Source of the DNA: Amphritea atlantica | GTDB taxonomy: Bacteria; Pseudomonadota; Gammaproteobacteria; Pseudomonadales; Balneatricaceae | Reading direction: 5' to 3' | DNA length: 64,000 bases | Assembly (NCBI RefSeq): GCF_900111095.1 | Contig: NZ_FOGB01000017.1 | Coordinates: 1 to 64,000 of the forward strand | Shown: one piece after another, positions 21,445 through 29,873 of the stretch | How the letters are laid out: every line of letters begins with the position of its first letter | Position numbering within the stretch: position 1 is the stretch's first letter | Notes under the pieces: model-generated | Databases searched by the model: none | The model's input: only the letters and a program-made list of their open reading frames with translations | Told to the model about the DNA's origin: nothing | Translations under genes and position numbers: made by a program

Positions 21445-21714
21445 ATGGCATTATCTGTTGAAAAGAAAGCTGAGATCGTTGCTGAGTACGCTCGTGGCGA
21501 AGGCGACACTGGTTCACCTGAAGTACAGGTTGCTCTGCTGACCCACAACATCGTTGGTCTGCAGTCTCACTTCAAAGGTCACATTCATGACCACCATTCT
21601 CGTCGCGGTCTGATCCGCATGGTAAACCAGCGTCGTAAGCTGCTGGATTACCTGAAGAAGAAAGATGTAACTCGTTACGCTGATCTGATCAAGCGTCTCG
21701 GCCTGCGTCGCTAA
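21445..21714 (+). CDS. rpsO: 30S ribosomal protein S15
   Basis: 89 residues, the standard length. It binds 16S rRNA helices 20-22 and forms a bridge with 23S rRNA. The conserved [14 protein letters not shown] and [15 protein letters not shown] are present. ATG 21445 with TTGGAGTT upstream gives the normal N-terminus; the frame is open nine codons earlier. Confidence 0.97.
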   Translation: MALSVEKKAEIVAEYARGEGDTGSPEVQVALLTHNIVGLQSHFKGHIHDHHSRRGLIRMVNQRRKLLDYLKKKDVTRYADLIKRLGLRR

Positions 21715-21723
21715 GATAATGTT

Positions 21724-21748
21724 CCGGGGCCATCTATGATGGCCCCGG
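21724..21748 (+). terminator. GC-rich hairpin after rpsO
   Basis: CCGGGGCCATC-TAT-GATGGCCCCGG, a perfect 11-bp stem. No T run follows, so it may mainly stabilise the rpsO mRNA 3' end, with partial readthrough into pnp. Confidence 0.7.
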
Positions 21749-21809
21749 TGCTTTAAGATCGGCTGAAAAGCGATCTCTATATGCGTCTGTACAACGTTTT
21801 ACACCAACC

Positions 21810-21863
21810 AGCCTGTACTCTGGTGCGTTCTTTAGTGACGGAGAGCCCAGCAGAGTACTGGCT
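21810..21863 (+). promoter_or_regulatory. Long hairpin in the pnp leader (possible RNase III site)
   Basis: The arms at 21810-21825 and 21848-21863 pair over 16 positions with two mismatches. In E. coli a similar double-stranded pnp leader is cut by RNase III, which lets PNPase repress its own synthesis. The position matches; the function is inferred. Confidence 0.5.
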
Positions 21864-21929
21864 ATAAAGAGGCCGGTGTGACGTCGCACAGACATTTTTT
21901 TGTTTTGCATAAAGATAAGGAATTGTATC

Positions 21930-24032
21930 GTGCCACAAGCAATTACAAAGACATTCCAATACGGTAAACATGAAGTGACCCTCGAAACCGGTCGGGTTGC
22001 CCGTCAGGCGAGCGGTGCTGTACTGGTGACTATGGCTGGCGTACAGGTACTGTGTACGGTGGTGGGGGCTAAATCTGCCCGCGAAGGTCAGGACTTCTTC
22101 CCACTGTCTGTTCACTACCAGGAAAAGTACTATTCAGTCGGCCGTATCCCGGGTGGTTTCTTCAAACGTGAAGCGCGTCCATCTGAGAAAGAAACGCTGA
22201 CCTCCCGTCTGATTGACCGTCCTATCCGTCCACTGTTCCCTAAGGGTTACATGAATGAAGTACAGGTTATCTGTACTGTTATGTCTGCGGATAAGATCAA
22301 CGATCCTGATATCGCTGCCATGATCGGTACCTCTGCAGCCCTGGCTGTTTCAGGTATTCCGTTCCAGGGGCCAATCGGTGGGGCCCGTGTGGGTTACACT
22401 GAAGAAGCGGGTTACATGCTCAACCCAACCTACGAAGAGCTGGAAGGCTCTATGCTGGACATGGTGGTTGCCGGTACCTCTGATGCAGTGCTGATGGTTG
22501 AATCTGAAGCTCAGGAACTGTCTGAAGATGAGATGCTGGGTGCGGTTGTATTTGGTCACCAGCAGATGCAGGTTGCTATCAATGCAATCAACGAGCTGGT
22601 TGCTGAAGCGGGTAAGCCACGTTGGGAATACACCCCTGAAGCGAAGAACGAAGCCCTGATTGAACAGGTTCGTGGTGTGGTAGGCGAAGATATCAACAAC
22701 GCTTACCTGACAGCTGACAAGATGGAGCGTCAGAACGCTCTGAATGCGGCCCGTGATAAAGCGGTCGAGGCTCTGTGTGGTGAAGAGGGTCAGCCTTCTG
22801 CCGGTGAAGTGTCCGGTATCTTCAAATCACTGGAGAAAGAGATTGTCCGGGGTCGTATTCTTGATGGTCAGCCACGTATCGATGGCCGTGACAGCAAGAC
22901 TGTCCGTGGTATCGACGTAGAGATTGATGTACTGAGCGGTACTCACGGTTCTGCACTCTTTACCCGGGGTGAAACTCAGGCGATCGCTACCTGTACACTG
23001 GGTACTGCCCGTGATTCCCAGATCATCGATGCGATCGAAGGTGAGCGTCGTGATCCGTTCATGCTGCACTATAACTTCCCTCCATACTCTGTTGGTGAAG
23101 CGGGTCGTATGGGGGCAACCGGTCGTCGTGAGATCGGTCATGGCCGTCTGGCGCGTCGCAGTGTTGCTGCGGTTCTGCCAACCCAGGAAGAGTTCCCATA
23201 CACCATCCGTATCGTGTCTGAGATCACTGAATCCAACGGTTCAAGCTCTATGGCGTCTGTTTGTGGTGCGTCTCTGTCGATGATGGATGCGGGTGTACCT
23301 CTGAAAGCGCCCGTTGCCGGTATCGCGATGGGTCTGGTTAAAGAGGGCGAGCGTTTCGCTGTCCTGACCGATATCCTCGGTGACGAAGATCACCTGGGCG
23401 ACATGGACTTTAAAGTGGCCGGTACTGAAGCGGGTGTTACTGCGCTGCAGATGGATATCAAGATCACCGGTATCACTGAAGAGATCATGGAGATCGCTCT
23501 GGAGCAGGCGTATGAAGCACGTGCTCACATTCTGAAAGAGATGGCTAAAGTGATCGGTTATGCTCGTCCAGAGCTGCCTGACAACGCGCCAGCGATGACG
23601 CTGCTGGAGATCAACCCAGAGAAGATCCGTGACGTTATTGGTAAAGGTGGTGCAACCATCCGTGCGCTGACCGAAGAGACCGGAGCCACTATCGATATCG
23701 AAGATAACGGTACTGTCCGTATCTACGCAGCTGATAAAGCTGCCGCGAAAGCGGCTGTTGATAAGGTTCGCGAGATCACTGCAGAAGCTGAAGTCGGCAA
23801 GATCTACGAAGGTAAAGTGGTACGTCTGGAAGAGTTCGGCGCATTCGTTAACATCCTGCCGGGTAAAGATGGTCTGGTTCACATCTCTCAGATCGCTAAC
23901 AAGCGTATCGAGAAAGTCACCGACTACATCAAGATGGATGATGTGGTTAAAGTTAAAGTGATGGAAGTTGATCCTCGTGGTCGTATCAAGCTGACCATGC
24001 GTGATCTGGAGCAGGATGAGTCTGTAGAATAA
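21930..24032 (+). CDS. pnp: Polyribonucleotide nucleotidyltransferase (PNPase)
   Basis: 700 residues. It is a 3'-to-5' phosphorolytic exoribonuclease and degradosome component. Two RNase PH domains, the second with [20 protein letters not shown]-type residues split around the phosphate site, flank an alpha-helical domain. The KH domain ([18 protein letters not shown]) and S1 domain ([18 protein letters not shown]) follow. The conserved start is the GTG at 21930 (protein begins [12 protein letters not shown]) with AAGGA upstream; the frame is open ten codons earlier. Confidence 0.97.
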   Translation: MPQAITKTFQYGKHEVTLETGRVARQASGAVLVTMAGVQVLCTVVGAKSAREGQDFFPLSVHYQEKYYSVGRIPGGFFKREARPSEKETLTSRLIDRPIRPLFPKGYMNEVQVICTVMSADKINDPDIAAMIGTSAALAVSGIPFQGPIGGARVGYTEEAGYMLNPTYEELEGSMLDMVVAGTSDAVLMVESEAQELSEDEMLGAVVFGHQQMQVAINAINELVAEAGKPRWEYTPEAKNEALIEQVRGVVGEDINNAYLTADKMERQNALNAARDKAVEALCGEEGQPSAGEVSGIFKSLEKEIVRGRILDGQPRIDGRDSKTVRGIDVEIDVLSGTHGSALFTRGETQAIATCTLGTARDSQIIDAIEGERRDPFMLHYNFPPYSVGEAGRMGATGRREIGHGRLARRSVAAVLPTQEEFPYTIRIVSEITESNGSSSMASVCGASLSMMDAGVPLKAPVAGIAMGLVKEGERFAVLTDILGDEDHLGDMDFKVAGTEAGVTALQMDIKITGITEEIMEIALEQAYEARAHILKEMAKVIGYARPELPDNAPAMTLLEINPEKIRDVIGKGGATIRALTEETGATIDIEDNGTVRIYAADKAAAKAAVDKVREITAEAEVGKIYEGKVVRLEEFGAFVNILPGKDGLVHISQIANKRIEKVTDYIKMDDVVKVKVMEVDPRGRIKLTMRDLEQDESVE

Positions 24033-24049
24033 GATTCTGTTCCGCGGTT

Positions 24050-24080
24050 AAAAAAGCCCTGCTGATGCAGGGCTTTTTTG
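24050..24080 (+). terminator. Intrinsic terminator after pnp
   Basis: AAAAAAGCCCTGC/GCAGGGCTTTTTT stem with a short loop. It closes the operon that begins at rimP. Confidence 0.93.
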
Positions 24081-24127
24081 TTTATAGCCCCAGTTTCAAT
24101 TGACTGGAATTTCATAGAGGATTGAAG

Positions 24128-24583
24128 ATGAAAGCGATCACCGCTGTTATATTAACCCTGCTACTGGCCGGTTGTGGTGGCGATGAAGTAGGGGATGTCT
24201 CACTGGGATTACTGACCACGAAAGATATTAAGCTGAATGTGCTGGTAGATCCGGTGGTCACTGGAGTCACCTGCCATATCGCCAGTATTGAAGCGGATCT
24301 GGATTTCTCCGACCCCAGTGATTCTTCGATCGCCTGCCGTCAGACCGGGCCGATAACGCCAGAGATGATCGCTGCTATCGACCGCTCCAAAGATGGTGAA
24401 ATCGTGTTTCGGAAGTCGAAAAGTGTATTCTTTAAGACCATGAAGGTCCGACGCATCTTTGATCCTGAATCACAGACACTGATGTATCTGTCTTACTCCA
24501 CCAAAGAGACCAACGGCAGCTTTAAGCACAGCTTGTCGACGGTGCCGTTATGGGGGACACAGGCCTATAACAGCAGTCGCTAG
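24128..24583 (+). CDS. creA: CreA family lipoprotein
   Basis: 151 residues. A lipoprotein signal with lipobox LLAGC (Cys 16) precedes the CreA domain. Recognisable family elements are NVLVDPVVTGVTCHIA, SIACRQTGPI, GEIVFRKSKSVFFK and YLSYSTKETNGSFKHSLSTVPL. The molecular role of CreA is unknown. E. coli CreA has a cleaved signal peptide, not a clear lipobox. The TTG two codons earlier is possible, but the ATG has AGAGGA at a good distance. Confidence 0.85.
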   Translation: MKAITAVILTLLLAGCGGDEVGDVSLGLLTTKDIKLNVLVDPVVTGVTCHIASIEADLDFSDPSDSSIACRQTGPITPEMIAAIDRSKDGEIVFRKSKSVFFKTMKVRRIFDPESQTLMYLSYSTKETNGSFKHSLSTVPLWGTQAYNSSR

Positions 24584-24645
24584 ACGTGATGGCGTCACTT
24601 GCCAGACGGCGCTTCTCGCCGTGCTAGAAAAGCGTTCTTTATTCA
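24582..24645. repeat. Mosaic hairpin repeat, copy 3
   Basis: GTGA-TGGCG-TCAC (24586-24598) and CGGCG-CTTCT-CGCCG (24607-24621), joined by TTGCCAGA and followed by TGCTAGAAAAG. It starts at the creA stop codon. Bases 24646-24797 show no gene. Confidence 0.55.
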
Positions 24646-24797
24646 GTTTTTTGCGTTGAGTATTTATTATCCGCTACCCCGAAGCCCAGCATTGATGGTG
24701 CTCAAGCTAGTTGTCCCAACGTTATGCACAGGCTTGTTCTGGGGGATCTGGGGATAACATGGCAGCCACGAGTTAGTTACTCATCGACTAAATAATA

Positions 24798-25145
24798 TTA
24801 GCTTGCGGATTGGTATAGTGTCAGACCTGCAATGGAAGGCTGCTCCTGGTTGTCACTGTGTGCCAGCGCCTGCAACAGGCGACCGGTAATGCAGGTGAAA
24901 CATTGCGGGCCGTTGCTGCGACAGAGTGAGTTTGCACAGGCGTTGAGCAGCAGTTCATGGGCTGCTTGTTGCTGCACTCTGCGATCAGTTGAAAAGAGCT
25001 CACCGCAGGTGACAATCCCCTGCTCGATCAACTCGCACACGGCACTGCCGCGCCACTCAGCGATCAGATTTTCAGACAGGCCACTGTGCAATTTGATAAC
25101 AGGTTCGCGGCGTTCCATCCAGGCATCTATTCTGAGAACATTCAT
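24798..25145 (-). CDS. Fur-boxed Cys-rich protein of unknown function
   Basis: 115 residues with no signal peptide or membrane helix. I do not recognise the family. Six Cys are present; four make a C-x4-C-x6-C-x2-C cluster in ACANSLCRSNGPQCFTC (about residues 69-85), which could bind an Fe-S cluster, zinc or heme. Two more stand in VCEL and TCGEL. ATG 25145 has GGAG eight bases upstream, and a near-perfect Fur box lies 23 bases before the start. An iron-related role is inferred from these two facts only. Confidence 0.7.
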   Translation of the reverse strand: MNVLRIDAWMERREPVIKLHSGLSENLIAEWRGSAVCELIEQGIVTCGELFSTDRRVQQQAAHELLLNACANSLCRSNGPQCFTCITGRLLQALAHSDNQEQPSIAGLTLYQSAS

Positions 25146-25167
25146 CAATACATCTCCATATTTAAAT

Positions 25168-25186
25168 GATAATGATTCTCATTATG
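25168..25186. promoter_or_regulatory. Fur box
   Basis: GATAATGATTCTCATTATG matches the 19-bp consensus GATAATGATAATCATTATC at 16 positions. It lies between the Cys-rich gene (minus) and the TlpA-like gene (plus, starting 173 bases away), so it most likely controls the former. Confidence 0.8.
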
Positions 25187-25359
25187 TTTGTTCCGGCTGA
25201 GAATGCAACAGTTTTTTACAGGTTTCTCATCTGAAGAGTTATCAGCGAAGTCATGGGGCAACGCTTTATACCTTTTGCTCTAGACTGGAGTGGCACAGCA
25301 GGGGGGCGATGATGAACTTGAAGGTGTGGCACAGGTCTTAATTAAAACGGGAGTAGAAT

Positions 25360-25899
25360 ATGAATGGGATTGGCCGGACGTTTTTGCTGGCTTTTTTAAG
25401 CCTGAGTGTAAGCTTCAGTGTATACGCTGGGAAGTTGGATACCCCTTTGCCTGCTCCTGAGTTTAGCCAGACCGATGCCGATAGCTGGTTTAACAGTCCG
25501 CCGCTCTCGCTGAAGGCGCTGCGGGGAAAAGTGGTGATGCTGGATTTCTGGACCTTTGATTGCTGGAACTGTTATCGCTCTTTTCCCTGGATGCATGAGC
25601 TTGAGCAGACACTTGCTGACGAGGCGTTTACTGTCATTGGTGTTCATACCCCGGAATTCCCCCATGAGCGTGTCAGGGCTAATGTGAAGGCTAAAATCGA
25701 TGAGTTTGAGCTGCATCACCCGGTGATGATGGATAATAACTTTACCTACTGGCAGATGATGGGTAACAAATACTGGCCGACCTTCTATCTGATCGATAAG
25801 CAGGGCCGGGTGCGTTCCATCTATATCGGTGAGACGCATGCGGGGTCGACGCAGGCAAGGGCGATCGAAAAAGATATTCGCGAATTACTTCGTGAGTAG
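25360..25899 (+). CDS. TlpA-like thioredoxin-fold protein, exported
   Basis: 179 residues. A signal peptide ends near ...SVYAG (about residue 24). The thioredoxin fold follows with DFWTFDCWNCYRSFPW, where CWNC is the redox motif, and the cis-Pro region KYWPTFYLIDKQG. The insert VIGVHTPEFPHER resembles the redoxin domain of DipZ proteins. It probably acts on disulfides in the periplasm; the partner is unknown. It has its own GGGAG ribosome site and no co-transcribed neighbour. Confidence 0.8.
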   Translation: MNGIGRTFLLAFLSLSVSFSVYAGKLDTPLPAPEFSQTDADSWFNSPPLSLKALRGKVVMLDFWTFDCWNCYRSFPWMHELEQTLADEAFTVIGVHTPEFPHERVRANVKAKIDEFELHHPVMMDNNFTYWQMMGNKYWPTFYLIDKQGRVRSIYIGETHAGSTQARAIEKDIRELLRE

Positions 25900-25902
25900 T
25901 TA

Positions 25903-25985
25903 GACGTCGCTTCGCTTAAAAGCAGTAGCCAGAACGGCGCTTCGCGCCTGCTCGTGGCTAGAAAAGGCCTTCTTAACTAGTGTAT
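25903..25985. repeat. Mosaic hairpin repeat, copy 4
   Basis: It begins at the stop of the TlpA-like gene with TTAGACGTCGC, then GCCAGAAC and GGCGC-TTC-GCGCC (25936-25948), CTGCTCGTGGCTAGA and AAAAGGCCTTCTTAA. The order and spacing match copy 1 closely. Bases 25986-26260 hold a lone hairpin TTGGGAT/ATCCCAA (26044-26066) and another repeat-type hairpin GTGAC-GGC-GTCAC (26081-26093), with no gene otherwise. Confidence 0.6.
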
Positions 25986-26260
25986 GACAATCTGCGTGGT
26001 AAGCTTGGTTCTGTGCAATTATAAACCGGTTATCAGAAGTAGGTTGGGATGAGGCCCGAATCCCAACAGCAAAGTTATACGTGACGGCGTCACTTTCGAG
26101 CTGTTAATAGATTCCTTTTTGATACCAGGCTTTAAGATAGTTTCCAGAGTATAAAAGGGCATCAGAATAGTCTGAATATAATTGAGTTATTAAGGGCTCG
26201 TAGCTATATACAGTTGACTGGTTGTTTTCGGCCTTAATGTAAGTTTCGAAGGAGTTCCCT

Positions 26261-26347
26261 ATGAGCACATATATTTATCGAGATTCAATGTTTTACGCTT
26301 TTTCTAGCAAGGGAAGCGAAGCTTCCCGTCTAACCACTAGCAAGTGA
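26261..26347 (+). CDS. Possible 28-aa ORF ending in a hairpin repeat
   Basis: ATG 26261 has a strong AAGGAG six bases upstream. The first half of the product (MSTYIYRDSMFYAFSS) lies in unique DNA; the second half is translated from the hairpin repeat. It could be a real small protein or, more likely, a gene cut short by repeat spread. I do not recognise it. Confidence 0.3.
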   Translation: MSTYIYRDSMFYAFSSKGSEASRLTTSK

Positions 26348-26366
26348 CGAAGTCACGTTCTAGCCA
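26302..26366. repeat. Mosaic hairpin repeat, copy 5
   Basis: GGGAAGC-GAA-GCTTCCC (26311-26327) and GTGAC-GAA-GTCAC (26344-26356) with linkers TCTAGCAA, GTCTAACCACTAGCAA and GTTCTAGCCAC. It touches the 3' end of the next gene. Confidence 0.6.
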
Positions 26367-27037
26367 CTTTGTTTTTCCCGCATAACGCAGTACAGTCTGA
26401 ATCCATAAATCGTGTAAAGACAGTTAAGAAAACCGAAGACGATATCAAACAGGGCGCGGATGATCAGTGAATCGATGCCCATAGCCTGTAGCAGGGTTTC
26501 GATTAACAGGTTGCCGCCCAGCAGCACGACAAACAGAAAAGCCAGTCCGTTAAGCAGCGGCCAGAAGTAGTCGGAGGTGTCCTGCCAGCTGTTTTTGAGG
26601 GCATCAGCCGGAGCCGATCGTTCGATAATGCTGTGATATTCAGCGAAGCCCAGACGGATCAGGACAAACACTCCAGGAATAAAAAACAGCAGCAGGCCAA
26701 TGGCGATAGCGAAGGCGCCTAGCAGTTTGGTGATAAACAGTGATCCCCAGCGCTGGAGGCCGATTTTCAGGGCTGCAGTAGTGCTGATCGGAGCATTACT
26801 GACCACTGACTCCAGGTAGGCGATGGTGGCGCCCGCATAGAGGGGCAGGAAGATCAGGCTGGCCAGATAGAACATCAGGACTGAGTTGTTTAACTCCGGG
26901 TTTTCCGGATCGACCGATTGCATCGCGCTCATGCTGATCAGGGTTATCAAAATGATAAACGGCAGCTGTATACGCATTATCGGTTGCATATTGGCGCGGA
27001 AGAAAAACCAGGTTTGTTTAAGGTAGGTGGAGACCAT
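26360..27037 (-). CDS. YciC-like integral membrane protein
   Basis: 225 residues with about six hydrophobic segments (near 24-42, 55-75, 100-125, 155-175, 195-212). The pattern WFFFRANMQPIMRIQLPF, then FIPGVFVLIRLGFAEYHSIIER and a YFWPLLNGLAF segment, resembles the YciC/UPF0259 family of inner-membrane proteins of unknown role. It is downstream of rsmC by 21 bases on the same strand, so it may be the last gene of a rsuA-rsmC unit. The family call is moderate. Confidence 0.6.
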   Translation of the reverse strand: MVSTYLKQTWFFFRANMQPIMRIQLPFIILITLISMSAMQSVDPENPELNNSVLMFYLASLIFLPLYAGATIAYLESVVSNAPISTTAALKIGLQRWGSLFITKLLGAFAIAIGLLLFFIPGVFVLIRLGFAEYHSIIERSAPADALKNSWQDTSDYFWPLLNGLAFLFVVLLGGNLLIETLLQAMGIDSLIIRALFDIVFGFLNCLYTIYGFRLYCVMREKQSG

Positions 27038-27058
27038 GCTGTGTTTTTAACTCATCTC

Positions 27059-28102
27059 TTATTTCGGTTGGGCCAGTAATATCAGCTTAAAACTGCCATT
27101 ATCGGCGATTGTTTCTACGATTGAGAACCGCTTTTGGGCTTTTCGTTCAAGGGGAATGTGCAGGTTTACCACAAAACAGGCGACACCATCAGTCTGCAGA
27201 TGTTTACGGGCAGCCTCCAGAAACCGGTCGGTCATGTCACCCTCGATACCGAAGCCCTGATGGAACGGGGGGTTGCAAACGATCAGTGGGAATCGCGCCA
27301 CAATTTCCTCTGCACAATCGGCCGCAATGACCTCGGCATCGATTCCCTGCTGCTTAAAGTTTTCCTTGCAGGCCTGCAGGGCGCCGGCGTTGTTATCGGT
27401 GGCAGTGATCCGGCAGCCTGTAGGGGCACAGTTCAGCGACAGATAACCATAGCCGCAGCCCAGATCAAGGGCGGTTTGCGGTGGGCCTGGTAGTCGTTCG
27501 ATAAAGCGGGGTAGTTCGGCGACCAGAAAAGCGCTGCCTTTGTCGATCTTATTCCAGCCGTAGACCCCGGGTTTGCTGATATAACTGAAATTTTCGTCAG
27601 CCGCCACTTCTCGAAGGCGGGTGTAATCCTGATCTTCGAGCAATTCTGTATCAGGGACTCCCGGTGACGTCAGCACACCCATCCAGGTATTTTTGTCTGA
27701 CTTGGACTGTTCCATCTGTCCGGAAAACAGTTTTTTTGCCTTATCCAGATAGGTTTTAATCCCTTCGTTTTTCAACCCGGAGATGCATAGAGTGCCGCCG
27801 GGCTTGAGGATGCGGATCGCCTGGTTGATCACATGGTGCACTACCGGTTTTTCTTTCGAGATCCGGTAGATAATTTTGTCTACGCTATGATTTTCATAGG
27901 GGCTGAAATCAAAGTCAGAAAACTGGCTGTTCCAACCGGCTTCTTGCAGTTGTTGGCAGAGATCAAAGCGGTTGCTGATAACGGTAACGGTCGGGTTAAC
28001 CCGGCTGGTCTGATTCAGCAGGTTTTCATCGGCAATCCATAGTGCGATGCCGTGGGCGCTGTCCAGCTCGGGTTTTACCAGAGAGAAGGCGGTGTCAGTC
28101 AT
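27059..28102 (-). CDS. rsmC: 16S rRNA m2G1207 methyltransferase
   Basis: 347 residues with the two-domain layout of RsmC: a degenerate N-terminal Rossmann domain (about 1-165) and a catalytic C-terminal one. The catalytic domain has the SAM motif ALDLGCGYGYLSL and the catalytic motif VCNPPFHQGF. It methylates guanine 1207 in the 30S subunit. The start ATG overlaps the rsuA stop by one base (TGATG), so the two rRNA modification genes are coupled. RlmG-type enzymes have a similar layout, but length and NPPFHQG context favour RsmC. Confidence 0.88.
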   Translation of the reverse strand: MTDTAFSLVKPELDSAHGIALWIADENLLNQTSRVNPTVTVISNRFDLCQQLQEAGWNSQFSDFDFSPYENHSVDKIIYRISKEKPVVHHVINQAIRILKPGGTLCISGLKNEGIKTYLDKAKKLFSGQMEQSKSDKNTWMGVLTSPGVPDTELLEDQDYTRLREVAADENFSYISKPGVYGWNKIDKGSAFLVAELPRFIERLPGPPQTALDLGCGYGYLSLNCAPTGCRITATDNNAGALQACKENFKQQGIDAEVIAADCAEEIVARFPLIVCNPPFHQGFGIEGDMTDRFLEAARKHLQTDGVACFVVNLHIPLERKAQKRFSIVETIADNGSFKLILLAQPK

Positions 28103-28791
28103 CAGAAAGAGTTGGCCTCTGCTTCGGTGAGAAAACGAAATTCGCCGGGTTCCAGTTCTGCATCCAGGATGATCGTGCCGATCTGTTCACGGTGCAGGGC
28201 GATGACTTTATTGCCCATGGCGGCAAACATCCGCTTAACCTGATGGTAGCGGCCTTCGTGCAGGGTCACCCGGGCCTGAGTCTCTGAAAGCACTACCAGT
28301 GTGGCTGGCAAGGTGGGGTTATCCTCATTGCGCAGCAGGATGCCATTGGCAAATGCTTCGACGTAGTCCTCGGTGATAGGGTCTGCCGTGGTGACAAGGT
28401 AGACTTTATCGCAACGATGTCGGGGCGAAGTGACCCGGTGTGACCACTGACCATCGTTGGTGATCAGTACCAGCCCGGTGGTGTCAATATCCAGTCGTCC
28501 GGCGGGGTGAAGGTCACGGATGTTGTCCAGCTCCAGCAGATCGATCACTGTTGGGTGTTCTGCATCTTCAGTAGCACATACGGTGCCCTGCGGTTTGTTC
28601 AGCATCAGATATCTGGGGCCCGGAGGTGAAACTTCCCGGCCCTCAAGTGACACCTCATCATCGCTGCTCACTTTATACCCGTGATCCTGACAGATCTGAC
28701 CGTTGACCTCGACATTCTTGCATTTGATCTGTCGTTTAATAAGACTGCGGGGTAAACCGGTTGCCTGACTCAGATATTTATCCAGTCGCAT
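28102..28791 (-). CDS. rsuA: 16S rRNA pseudouridine(516) synthase
   Basis: 229 residues. It has an N-terminal S4 RNA-binding domain (MRLDKYLSQATGLPRSLIKR) and a catalytic domain with the Asp in HPAGRLDIDTTGLVLITNDG. The C-terminal EGRYHQVKRMFAAMGNKVIALHRE is split across the active site as in the RsuA/RluB/E/F family. Small size and the adjacent rsmC support RsuA. Confidence 0.9.
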   Translation of the reverse strand: MRLDKYLSQATGLPRSLIKRQIKCKNVEVNGQICQDHGYKVSSDDEVSLEGREVSPPGPRYLMLNKPQGTVCATEDAEHPTVIDLLELDNIRDLHPAGRLDIDTTGLVLITNDGQWSHRVTSPRHRCDKVYLVTTADPITEDYVEAFANGILLRNEDNPTLPATLVVLSETQARVTLHEGRYHQVKRMFAAMGNKVIALHREQIGTIILDAELEPGEFRFLTEAEANSF

Positions 28792-28920
28792 CGAATTTCA
28801 TCTGCCTGTTATCAAAAAACAGCTAGTATACCGGTAGCAGCCGGAATGCAATAGAGCTGGTAATCAGCTAATATACGCCGCCCGTCTAATGACTAATTTA
28901 AACTGACCGTGTGACTGCCT

Positions 28921-29757
28921 GTGAAGCTTTTTGTAGATAACCTGACCAACGTTGACTTTTCTTACCTGCACCCGCAAAGAGGTCTGCTGGGAGAGTCCTG
29001 GCTGGTCCAGCTGGTGCTGGATGGCAACCTGAATGAGCAGGGTATGATCTGTGACTTCGCTATTGTAAAAAAAGCGGTAAAGCAGTGGTTTGATAACTGT
29101 ATCGACCATGGCTTAGTGGTGCCCACCGCAATGGCTAACCTGTCAGCCATTCAGACCGGTGGGGAAACAACCGTGACCTGGCAGTACCCTGATGGCGGAG
29201 AGTTTTTCTGCCGTTCACCCAAACAGGCGATAGTGCTGGTGGATCTGGAACAGGTGACGGAGACCAGTCTGGCTAAGTGGTGTAAAGATCAGCTGCTGGC
29301 GCTGTTTTCTGATGAGGTGCAGGGGCTGGAGATCAGTTTTGTGCCTGAGTCGATCAGTGGCGCCTTCTATCACTACAGCCATGGTTTGCAGCAGCACGAT
29401 GGCAACTGTCAGCGCATCGCCCACGGACATCGCTCGCGGATTGAGATATATCTTGATGGTCAGCGTGATACCGGCGTAGAGCAGCACTGGGCTGAAATCT
29501 TTCATGATATCTATATCGGTACCCGCAGCCACCTGCTGGCAGAACCCTCCACAGAGCACCACTATCAGTATGATGCGCCGCAGGGCCAGTTTGAGATCAG
29601 ATTACCGGCAGAGCATTGTTATCTGATCGATACGGAAACGACTGTTGAGCAGATTGCCTGTCATCTGGCGGGGCAGGTAAAAGCGGAATACCCTGATCGT
29701 GACGTGATGGTGAGAGCTTTTGAAGGGGTCGGCAAGGGCGCCATTGCCACCGCCTGA
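28921..29757 (+). CDS. Duplicated 6-pyruvoyl-tetrahydropterin synthase/QueD-like protein
   Basis: 278 residues, about twice the length of a normal PTPS/QueD. The C-terminal half (from about residue 145) has the zinc-site pattern HYSHGLQQHDGNCQRIAHGH, close to the QueD pattern with paired His. The N-terminal half (about 1-110) has the strand order and IVKKAVKQWFDNCIDHGL, matching the DF..LK...DH region, but GESW stands where the zinc HGH should be. It seems to be a tandem fusion whose first domain lost its metal. Whether it makes 6-carboxytetrahydropterin or acts on another pterin is open. The start is GTG with a weak Shine-Dalgarno. No queuosine genes are adjacent. Confidence 0.7.
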   Translation: MKLFVDNLTNVDFSYLHPQRGLLGESWLVQLVLDGNLNEQGMICDFAIVKKAVKQWFDNCIDHGLVVPTAMANLSAIQTGGETTVTWQYPDGGEFFCRSPKQAIVLVDLEQVTETSLAKWCKDQLLALFSDEVQGLEISFVPESISGAFYHYSHGLQQHDGNCQRIAHGHRSRIEIYLDGQRDTGVEQHWAEIFHDIYIGTRSHLLAEPSTEHHYQYDAPQGQFEIRLPAEHCYLIDTETTVEQIACHLAGQVKAEYPDRDVMVRAFEGVGKGAIATA

Positions 29758-29825
29758 GTGATGTGGGAGGTGCGTCCTCGCGGCGATTGGGCCACCAGAG
29801 TGCAGGACACCCCGCGATAAGGCAA

Positions 29826-29856
29826 AAAAAGCCCCGACTGGTCAGTCAGGGCTTTT
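29826..29856. terminator. Bidirectional terminator
   Basis: GCCCCGACT/AGTCAGGGC stem (one mismatch) with an A-run left and TTTT right, between two converging genes. Confidence 0.75.
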
Positions 29857-29873
29857 CTGTTTTCAGTCGGGTA

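Noticed and set aside
25309-25341. Ten-residue ORF (MMNLKVWHRS) in the leader of the TlpA-like gene
   Set aside because: A G-rich site precedes it, but it is too short to judge and no attenuator structure follows.
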